Source: Zasmidium citrigriseum | Lineage: Eukaryota > Ascomycota > Dothideomycetes > Mycosphaerellales > Mycosphaerellaceae | Direction of reading: 5' to 3' | DNA length: 64,000 nucleotides | NCBI GenBank assembly: GCA_002786025.1 | Contig: NHNW01000004.1 | Span: 620,001 to 684,000, forward strand | Shown here: positions 57,101-64,000 of the stretch, piece by piece | Numbering within the stretch: position 1 is the first letter of the stretch | How the letters are laid out: each line of letters starts with the position of its first letter | Program-made: the position numbers and the translations under genes | The notes under the pieces: generated by a model | Told to the model about the DNA's origin: nothing | Databases searched by the model: none | What the model saw: only the letters and a program-made list of their open reading frames with translations

Positions 57101-57219
57101 TCTTTGCGAAGTCTGTGCCGCCATGTTAGCGCCACGGATGTACTCGCTCCGGTATTCTGAGGAAGCTGACCAGCAAGTTCCTGGACATGCTTTTCTGCCG
57201 CCTCTTTCTTTGGCGGCAT
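54143..57219 (-). CDS. meiosis protein SPO22/ZIP4-like (TPR protein)
   Basis: Five exons on the minus strand: 57,171-57,219, 56,306-57,112, 56,037-56,256, 55,572-55,979 and 54,143-55,523; introns 48-58 bp, all in phase; 954 residues (an ATG 15 nt further up at 57,234 would add five). SPO22/ZIP4 is a helical TPR-type scaffold of the synapsis initiation complex, acting in crossover formation at meiosis. The protein is helical throughout. Recognisable stretches: A-L-R-A-A-R-L-C-L-D-K-D-E-L-P-L-A-M-K-V-L-E-T-C, F-H-L-L-R-L-L-H-A-W-K-S-G-R, F-Y-E-I-A-R-S-F, A-V-K-W-F-E-R-S-F-G-I-W, and the repeated A-A-L-Q-A-V-L-S-Q-K-P style helices. The exon 3-4 junction was chosen because the alternative would be an 18-bp intron. 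Its presence suggests a sexual cycle, which RIP also requires. Confidence 0.86.
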
Positions 57220-58504
57220 CGTTAAACGTGACATGGCTGTACATGGCTGTACATGGCAAAAGCTCGGCGAAAGCACACGCAGGCTGTACTGGAAGTGAAA
57301 TCGGTTGGAGGAGAGAGTTGTGATGTTGGCGAGTTGCGCAATGGGTGAAAGTTGACGAGGTGACGTTGGAATAGAAGCGCGTCACGAAAGAGAAAGGGAA
57401 GTCGCGAAGCCTACCGTGCCTCCTACGTGCCTGCCTTGCGATTACAGCCGCTGCGACCTCACCTCATCTCGACTTTCAATACTTGAGCAACTCAACATGC
57501 ACCGCTTTGCTGGACACCTTGGGGATGGAAAGGTGTTGCGCCGGAAGGTCCTCGGATTCATCGCCATCGCCATCGCCATCGTCATAACCGGATCTCTTCC
57601 TCGGAGCGCCAAGATGCACATGCTCGTCACCTCACAGTTTGCAGCGCATCTCCGGCCGGTATTGCTCGAGGTGAAGTCAAAAGCAAAGCAGACTTCGGCG
57701 ACTTCTTCTCCTCTGCCGCAGGACCCGGTGCCAAGCGATCCTGTCTTCTCTGCTCGAAGGTCAGCAAGCAAGCCAGAAAAACAGCCACCGATGGCATACA
57801 ATAGCCTTACGATACCTGCAAGGCGCTGACACGTCCGTGGCTTGAATTTGACGAGCGCCTTTCCAGAAGTCGATATGCATCCGCCAGGGATGAAGTTGGT
57901 CGCAGAATACCGTTCAATAACCCTGCCGATGCGCGTCCATCAAACGCCAAGGGGCCAAGATGGACGACAATGGATTCTCTGGTGCCCTACGACTTCTCTT
58001 CTTGTCGTAATGTTTGGCCGACTTGGCCGAGCGGTTGGCCTTTTTGTCGTGTGGTGGACGTCAGTCGACGACAATCATGTGCACGACCTGAACACAGTCA
58101 TCGACACGTAAAAGTGTGCTCTCAACAACTTGGCATTGGCATGCAGTTCTGCAGTATAATCCGGGAATGGACGGCCACCTCGAATGCGATAGGCAGGATT
58201 CCGACATCGTGCTACCGCGCGCTCCAGAAACAGAACATGTACACAGGCAATGTCCGCGCAGGCCTTGTCCTACTTGAAAGGCTCTCTCCGTCTTATGCGA
58301 TACGCCTTCCGGAGTGGCGTACGGAGGATGTCTTGCGGTCGAGGCGCCATGCTTGGGGTCTGCCAATGCCAACGCTGCTGCTAAGTGCTCAGTCTCCGTG
58401 GCGGACACCAGTCCTTCGTGTCGCTTGGTTGTTTGTACTTGGCGACCAAACGAAGGGTGAGGTTGCAATTCGTGTCAATCGCCAAGTGCGAAGCACGCTC
58501 TACA
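57220..58504. other. intergenic region left of the Fot1-like transposon
   Basis: About 1.28 kb. Apart from the doubtful small ORF at 57,497-57,829 I see no gene. Overlapping open frames between 57,842 and 58,500 lack any domain likeness. Base composition is normal, so RIP has not spread into this flank. Confidence 0.45.
57497..57829 (+). CDS. doubtful small membrane-protein ORF
   Basis: A 110-codon frame starting M-H-R-F-A-G-H with one hydrophobic segment made of Ile/Ala alternation (coded by ATCGCC repeats at 57,560-57,580), then a Lys/Ser/Pro-rich tail. It is divergent from SPO22/ZIP4. It overlaps an equally long frame on the other strand. No family recognised; it could be a first exon, a small protein or chance. 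Confidence 0.2.
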   Translation: MHRFAGHLGDGKVLRRKVLGFIAIAIAIVITGSLPRSAKMHMLVTSQFAAHLRPVLLEVKSKAKQTSATSSPLPQDPVPSDPVFSARRSASKPEKQPPMAYNSLTIPARR

Positions 58505-58506
58505 TA

Positions 58507-58549
58507 TCGTCTGCAAGGAGGAGTTCGTGTTGCCAGCTGTTCGTTAGCG
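58507..58549 (+). repeat. left terminal inverted repeat of the Fot1-like element
   Basis: 43 bp starting TCGTCTGCAAGGAGG, flanked by TA at 58,505-58,506. Exact reverse complement of 61,629-61,671. Length matches the 43-44-bp TIRs known from Pot2 and Fot1. Confidence 0.9.
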
Positions 58550-61500
58550 GCGGGTATACCCGATTAGCGTCAAAACCAGTCACCCAGCGTCGCCTACTTT
58601 ATGCAATTCTTGCATCTAGCACAGACGCTCGATTCAATTGATTTTTTTCCTAATATAACGAGCATACTCTTAGCTATAAAATAAAATTAAAATTACGTCG
58701 CTATAGTATATAGGCGTAAAGTTATAGTAGGTAGAAGTTTCGCCTAGTAGGTACTCGGATAGCTCGGATTTAGCTCGGTCTAGCTTAGCTATTAAGTTAA
58801 GATATAGCTAATTTCCCCTACCTACTATCTAGTAGCTACTACTATATACTCTATTATCGTTATAATGTCCTAATATACTATATATATATTATAGATAAAG
58901 CTTACGAAGTATATATATTAAAATATAATATATTAGTAGAGCTATAATACCGTAAAGCTAGCTAAATCTAACCCCTAATATCTACTACCTACCTCTACTT
59001 CTAATAACCTTAAATCTACCGAGAAACGTCGTTTAGTACCCTTTCTAGTAGTAGCTAATTAGAGGCCGAGAAACTATATATAATTATCGTATAATTCTCG
59101 TATTATAACGCGTAATCGACGCGTTTTAAGCTAGCTCGTACCTACTATTATCTATAGCTACTTCTTCGGCCTATATCGATAAGCCTATATATTAATATAA
59201 GTCTAGTAAGTCGTATACCCTTAGCTAGAGGTTACGAGGAGAGCGTAAAGGTAACTATAGAAGTACTAGATCTAGCTTAAATACCTTAGTAGCGCTATTA
59301 GACTTACACTCGTTATCTACTTTAGCCTCTTCCTACTTAATTTACTCTAAGGTAATAATAGCGGCGTTAAAGGCAAGTAGCTTAGCTTCTATAATATCGT
59401 CTAGTTTGTCTACTTCCTTCTTTAACTCGATTAATACTAATAACTTAAGGTTTAAGAGCTCCTTTAGGTTAATCTTTCGCTCTTATACCTCCTTCGCTAC
59501 CTTAACTACTTCCTCGGCTTCCTTCTACTACTCTACCTTATTATTAATATTATTAATATAGGCTTCGGCTTACTCGACTATCGGATAAAGAGGTATCTAG
59601 CTTAGATCTACTACCTACTATACCTACTTCCCCTTACCCTTAGCCGCTCTTTTCGCTATAGTAAGTACCTTCTTAGCTACTAGTAAGGTAGCGTTAATAG
59701 TAGCTCGCTCCTTACGAGCTAGCTTAGCCTATTCCTTTACTCTCTTCGCTCTAGCGGCTCTTATCGATACTAGCTTCTTCGCGTCGGCCTATAGCTAGTT
59801 TTATATCTCTTGGAAGGATTACTTCTAACTATTAACGGTTAGTAAGTACTCGACGAAGTTAGAGTTAAAGGATTACGCCTTACTAAGTACTCGTTTATTA
59901 TCTTTACTCTTACGGTATATCTTCTTACTAAGGGTAGTCCGGAGCTTATTATTCTTAGCGAGAATAAGGTTATAGTTATTAAGTAATATCTAAGCTACCT
60001 TAATCGCCTTAAGGAGCTTTAAACGAGTCTATTAATTTACTCGCTAGGCTTCTACGTAGCTACTCTCGTTAGTAGATAACCTATTAGTCTAACTAGCGCT
60101 AAGAGCGGTAAGATTGTCCTTATAGCGCTTAATTCGCTTCGTAGATAATAGCGTAGTAGGTTACAAGCTCGGTAAGAAGGTAGGCTTTAATACTAGTATA
60201 ATATTAATAGTTCGTATCCTCTTAAGGCTAGAGGGGGTAACTTCGATAGTAAATATCTTAGGTAGCTTATCGAGTACCTTCTACTTATTAAGAGGGTAGA
60301 CGCTAGTTACCTCGAAGGTATTCTTAATAGTATTAGAGTTAAAGGTAGATAGCTTAATAGCGTCGTATATAGATATAAACTCCCTCTTAGTTATATTAGA
60401 TAGGCTAGCCGTCGCTATACGGCGTAGAAGCTCGCTACTATAATATTACTTTAAGGCGCTAAAGATACTAACGTCTAGTAGCTATAGAAGCTAAGTTAAG
60501 TACGAAGGAAGGTATAAGATATAAATCTTCTTAGCTAGGGTATATTAAAGGAAGCGGATCGATTTATAGCTCTTATAGCCGTCTATTATAAGTAATCGCT
60601 ATACCTCTAGCCTAGAAGGTAGTACTCTAATATTAAGGTACTAGATCTAGTCTACTATAATATCGCTATTATTCTAGCTATTATTAGAGGTAGTAAATCT
60701 AGCCTATAGCCGAGCGATTAACTATCGATAGTCTAGTAGTAGGCCGAGCGATACCTACTTAGCTCGGAAGACGAAGAAGAGGGCTATATACTATCCGTTA
60801 GCTCGTACTACTTCTATAGTAGAAACCTACTTACGTTAGCCTAATTAAGATAGGTAAGTCTTCTTCTTCTCGCTATACCTTATAACGTATCGTATTAGCC
60901 GGTCTAAGACACCTAGTATATAGCTAGTCTCGTCTATATTAATAATATCGTTAGGGTAGATATCTAGCTCCTTATATACCCTTTCTAGTAACTTAAACTA
61001 GTATTTAATAGTATCTAGGCTATCGTTAACCTACTAATAGTCTCTATCTATTACCTTAGTCTACTTAACTACTAGCTCTTCGTCTTCTTAAATCTATCGA
61101 CTAGGCTAATAGACGCCTATTAGCTTATACTTAGAAGGGTTATAATCTAGCCTAAGACGAAGGATCTACTCGGCCTAGTCTCTTACTATATCTAGTACTA
61201 GAGGGAAGCCTATATCGATAAACCGAAGGATATAAGTCTTTAATATTACCCTCTTAGCCTCCGTAAGTCGCCTCTCTTTCTCGTATATAGTAGTATAGGA
61301 CTAGTACTTATCTTTAACGTAATCGAGGAAGGTAGAATAGGGGATATTAAAGTTAGCTACGTAATCCTTTATAGATTTATACTATCCGGCCCTCTATACG
61401 CTAATTGCTTATCCTATTCGTTTCGCCTATTGTTTACGAGTATACTACTTCTATATAGAGCCGGTAGCTATTATATAGGTAGTTATAGAGGTAGTAGAAG

Positions 61501-61628
61501 TAGAAGTGTTAGTAAAGCTAATTTCTCGTAAGTACGATAGTAAATGGATTTTAGCGTTTGACTTCTAAGCTAAGCTTCTAGCGGCTAGATTATTACCGGA
61601 AGGGGTTTAGCGGCGGAGCTACCCGTAG

Positions 61629-61671
61629 CGCTAACGAACAGCTGGCAACACGAACTCCTCCTTGCAGACGA
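61629..61671 (-). repeat. right terminal inverted repeat of the Fot1-like element
   Basis: Exact reverse complement of 58,507-58,549, followed by TA at 61,672-61,673. It retains CA and TG dinucleotides, in contrast to the mutated interior. Confidence 0.9.
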
Positions 61672-61673
61672 TA

Positions 61674-62160
61674 TCGACGCGGTGATGCATTTGTGTCAGT
61701 GGACAAGTGGACAAGGAAGGTTTGGTGCAACAGCCGGGATGACAGGGTGACCAGAGCCTCCTGGGGACTTGGCGGCATCTCCTCCCGCTGTGAGTCCGTC
61801 TTGACAAGATCCCCTAACACCACCGCCCTCCACTCCTGCAGCGGCGCGGCAGCGCGCAGCAGTGTCGCAGATGTCTGGGCAAATCCAATGAGACCTGTAC
61901 GAAGATCCTTGGAGACCCCAGAGGCAGACTGGGAGCATGTGCATGCTCACCCATCGTCGTCGCCAAGCAGCTTAGACCCCCAAGAGACCTTGGCATTCTT
62001 CTCCCAAGAAGAAGAGGCGCGGCGAGGACTCTGGGAGCGGCGATGTCGTACTTATGAGTTGTCACCACCCCCGTGCGCTTTCGCACAGCAACAGTGAGTG
62101 TGTCTGGTTCATGTCTGCTCTACCACAGCCTGTCCACGCTCCTCACCGACCTCTACTACC
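61674..62160. other. intergenic upstream of the membrane-protein gene
   Basis: 487 bp of normal composition. Open frames on both strands (for example 61,693-62,097 plus) have no recognisable domain. Contains the promoter/leader of the gene at 62,161. Confidence 0.45.
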
Positions 62161-63105
62161 ATGATCGATCCAACCTTGGCAGTTCAAGCAAGCGACCCGT
62201 TTGCGACTCCGACTCTCAACCCTGCAGACTTGCCCACTCCGCCCGAGCCGGTTGCTCAAATATCATCAAGATCTCAGAGCCAGACGCGGCCGCAGCATCA
62301 AGACACCGTCAGCGCACCATTCTCGCCGAATGGCCGACCCCACCATGAGAAGGCACCGCACTCGTATAAGTCTGCCTCCATGTCCTCTACTGGCGACAGC
62401 TCCATGATGACCGGAATCTCGTCCTTCGATCTCGAGAAGGGAGGTCTCGGAAAGGAACAGAAGAAGCAGAAGCACACCAGCAGAGATCGACCATGTAGGG
62501 ACCAGCGCAGCAAAGCACGAAATAGTCGAGATCCAGAGAAAGCTGCACACAGCCAAAGCCCAGGATCACACAACAGAAGATCGCGAGGCGACGCAGAGCG
62601 AGTGGCATATCTCGAAGACGATGAGTTGGACGAGGCAAGGCAGATTCAGGAAGAAAAGGCCGTCAAGATCCTTTTGTACTTGTCAGGACCCTGCGTCGTA
62701 CTCTCCTTTCTGAACGCCATTTGGACATTCATCTCCCTAGTGATTACCTTCTTGGCTCAGCCAGTGCGGCTATGTTCTCGCAGACCGACCTTTGGCCAGC
62801 AGCTGGGGGGATTGCTCGGACCGGCTTTGAACCTTCAACTCAAGAGCATCTACACGCCTCTCCCACCACACGCAGATGAAGATACGTCATATCGAACAGG
62901 CATGCTGCTGGCGGTGCAGCTTCTGTCGCCGTTCCTCAGCCTGGGGATGATGATCGCTGCATGGGTTGTGGCGGTGTTTTGGATTTCGTCGGCGGTGGTC
63001 GGAGATCCGGCAGGGACTGATAAGAGGGATGATGGGAAGGAGACTGTTCTTGCTTTGCGGAATTGGTGGGAGAATTGGCTTGTAAGGAGCATGAGGGAGG
63101 ATTGA
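62161..63105 (+). CDS. two-pass membrane protein of unknown function
   Basis: Single exon, 314 residues from the ATG at 62,161 (M-I-D-P-T-L-A); an in-frame reading continues up to 62,098 but looks like leader. Residues 1-175 are disordered, Ser/Pro/Lys/Arg-rich and likely cytosolic. Then E-E-K-A-V-K-I-L-L-Y-L precedes a first hydrophobic segment (about 185-215), a loop with P-T-F-G-Q-Q-L-G-G-L-L-G-P-A-L-N-L-Q-L-K-S-I-Y, and a second hydrophobic segment (about 260-290), ending in a charged tail with W-W-E-N-W-L. I do not know a named family, but the membrane half has the look of a conserved ascomycete protein. No signal peptide, no GPI signal. Confidence 0.75.
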   Translation: MIDPTLAVQASDPFATPTLNPADLPTPPEPVAQISSRSQSQTRPQHQDTVSAPFSPNGRPHHEKAPHSYKSASMSSTGDSSMMTGISSFDLEKGGLGKEQKKQKHTSRDRPCRDQRSKARNSRDPEKAAHSQSPGSHNRRSRGDAERVAYLEDDELDEARQIQEEKAVKILLYLSGPCVVLSFLNAIWTFISLVITFLAQPVRLCSRRPTFGQQLGGLLGPALNLQLKSIYTPLPPHADEDTSYRTGMLLAVQLLSPFLSLGMMIAAWVVAVFWISSAVVGDPAGTDKRDDGKETVLALRNWWENWLVRSMRED

Positions 63106-63850
63106 ATCGGAAAGGCGTTTAATGCTTAATGCATGGCTGATGAGTGATGGGTTTAGCGATGGAGCTGGAGGCGTTTGCATATCGATACCACGACTGTCTA
63201 TGTGTATTGCTTAGTGTGGAATATCAGCTGCCGGTTTGGCGGGTCTTTGCTCTGCAAGGCATTTGTCTCAGGTTCATGCTCTCGTTCATACTGATGTCGC
63301 AGCTGCAGGTCTGCTATGTTGCCCCGGTGATTTCCACGAAATAGCCATGATCTTCGCACTTCCACAGCACGATCGTAATCATCATCCATTCCTCTCCGTA
63401 GGGTGTATTCTATCGTGTGATGCAATTCCGAGTTCGCGGTACATGGTATGCTCAGGCTGAGCAAGCCAGCGGATGTTCTGCTCTCAAGACCACCAAACCT
63501 GAATACTGCTCTCGATATCACTTAATCTTTGCATGAACAGTGCTCTTATGATGTTGTTTGTAGCAAGGAAACAAAACTGTATGCTTGTCTGGCCGTGCGT
63601 TTTCAATTTGGAAGTTTGAAGGCCGGTTCAGAAATCCCAACATCCCAGCCCACGACGACGATAATATCCACCACAACGTTGTTTCCTTCAATCGAATTGC
63701 TCTACGGTGTCTGTAAGTACCCTCTGAAGCCCCTCTGACCGTCAAAAAAATTGCTGGGTGCTCCAGTCACGTGCAAAAATTCGCTGTCCAAAAAATCAAC
63801 GTGTCGATGGACTCGACCTTCCATATCACTCCAGACGTTCCCAAATGGCC
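63106..63850. other. intergenic between membrane-protein gene and tRNA
   Basis: About 745 bp; several short open frames with no domain. Nothing recognised. Confidence 0.45.
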
Positions 63851-63855
63851 AAAAA
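63851..63855 (-). terminator. RNA polymerase III T-run terminator
   Basis: On the minus strand five T residues follow the tRNA 3' end after four intervening bases (G-A-G-T-T-T-C-T-T-T-T-T), a standard Pol III stop. Confidence 0.55.
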
Positions 63856-63859
63856 GAAA

Positions 63860-63986
63860 CTCCTCGACAGGGAATCGAACTGTTTTTTCGTTAGCACAAG
63901 TTGTTGAAGACTTTGACATGGTAGAAACCTACCCCTGGTCTCCCGCGATCTTGTAATCTTGCGATGACAAGCGGAAATCATAGCCA
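63860..63986 (-). tRNA. tRNA-Asp(GTC), interrupted by two introns, 5' part beyond the window or split
   Basis: Minus strand. Bases 63,860-63,879 read as T-loop TTCGATT, T-stem CCCTG, acceptor TCGAGGA and discriminator G. Bases 63,933-63,947 supply C38, anticodon stem GCGGG, variable AGAC and T-stem CAGGG, which pairs perfectly with CCCTG. Anticodon stem TCCGC (63,971-63,975) pairs with GCGGG (one T-G pair); the loop TTGTCA plus C gives anticodon GTC. Between A37 and C38 is a 17-nt insert (63,948-63,964) at the canonical tRNA-intron site. Between G53 and T54 is a 53-nt insert with spliceosomal ends (63,880-63,932). Upstream, AGTGGCTATGAT fits the D-loop, but the 5' acceptor and D-stem partner are not visible before the window end. 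It may be a working split gene or a pseudogene. Confidence 0.6.
63880..63932 (-). other. 53-nt GT-AG intron-like insert in the tRNA-Asp T-arm
   Basis: Starts GTAGGT, contains GTGCTAAC about a dozen bases before its end and finishes ACAG. Size, ends and branch site equal those of the mRNA introns in neighbouring genes. Removing it restores a perfect five-pair T-stem. Confidence 0.6.
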
Positions 63987-64000
63987 CTGGCGAGATACAT

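Larger units (their letters stand above)
58505..61673 (-). mobile_element. Fot1/pogo-type (Tc1/mariner superfamily) DNA transposon, interior RIP-mutated
   Basis: A 3.17-kb unit bounded by perfect 43-bp inverted repeats and by TA on each side, as for Tc1/mariner insertions. Reading the minus strand with TAG/TAA as lost glutamines gives a Fot1/Pot2-like transposase: a helix-turn-helix (CENP-B/psq-like) region near 61,150-61,400, the first catalytic Asp in I-N-I-D-E-T near 60,935, the second in L-I-I-D-G-Y-x-S-Y near 60,580, and the L-P-S-Y...L-L-Q-L-L-D-V motif (L-P-x-H-x-x-x-x-L-Q-P-L-D-V in live copies) near 60,490-60,510. Stops throughout mean no active enzyme. The outer 100 or so bases on each end keep normal CA/TG content. 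Confidence 0.85.

Noticed and set aside
57842..58641. Long open frames left of the Fot1-like element, including one crossing into its left end
   Set aside because: The peptide shared with the right end is simply the translated TIR; no protein family is recognised.
61693..62097. 134-codon frame right of the Fot1-like element as a disrupted host gene
   Set aside because: No continuity with the left flank in any frame and no domain; the TA duplication fits insertion into non-coding DNA.
1..64000. CRISPR arrays, bacterial operons, rRNA genes or a secondary-metabolite core gene
   Set aside because: None seen; the window is eukaryotic, and no polyketide synthase, peptide synthetase or terpene synthase motif appears.

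Overview
This window comes from a filamentous ascomycete, most likely a Dothideomycete (order Capnodiales/Mycosphaerellales in the broad sense; the rank is an inference). Genes are dense on both strands. Spliceosomal introns are short, mostly 46-75 bp, with GT-AG ends and CTAAC/CTAAT-type branch sites. The gene families are typically fungal: Zn2Cys6 regulators, a GH72 glucanosyltransferase, UVDE, SPO22/ZIP4 and CDK8/SSN3. Two blocks of transposon relics are saturated with CpA-to-TpA (RIP-type) mutations, the hallmark of Pezizomycotina genomes.

Layout. (1) Bases 1 to about 17,710 hold decayed, nested Ty3/Gypsy retrotransposons: a chromodomain element cut by the window start, an integrase-chromodomain fragment, and a complete LTR element at 8,216-15,357 inserted into another mutated element that reads on the minus strand. 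(2) 17,710-57,234 is a normal euchromatic gene block of 23 supported genes. In order they are: GH72 glucanosyltransferase, BTB protein, MFS sugar transporter, two divergent Zn2Cys6 regulators, SSN3/CDK8 kinase, Rossmann-fold protein, SDHAF1, pyridoxal reductase-like AKR, I78 inhibitor, small unknown protein, F-box protein, myristoylated small protein, GLI-like C2H2 protein, UVDE, SDR, HMG-CoA lyase, CUE-like protein, FMO-DUF6314 fusion, a third Zn2Cys6 regulator, FAM192A/Fyv6 and SPO22/ZIP4, with one doubtful ORF beyond 57,234. (3) 58,505-61,673 is a Fot1/pogo-type DNA transposon whose interior is heavily RIP-mutated, while its 43-bp terminal inverted repeats are perfect. (4) 61,674-64,000 holds one two-pass membrane protein gene and, at the right edge, a minus-strand tRNA-Asp.

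The most unusual signal is that tRNA-Asp. Its 3' half is close to canonical and is followed by a T-run terminator. It is interrupted between positions 53 and 54 by a 53-nt segment with GT...CTAAC...CAG ends, indistinguishable from the mRNA introns of the same window, and it also carries a 17-nt intron at the normal 37/38 site.

The genes do not form an obvious biosynthetic cluster; most are housekeeping or regulatory. The possible functional pairs are the two divergent Zn2Cys6 regulators (about 500 bp shared promoter) and the FMO-DUF6314 gene, which converges on a Zn2Cys6 regulator with 12 bp between stop codons. Exon boundaries were derived by hand from splice signals, reading-frame phase and remembered family patterns; no search was run.
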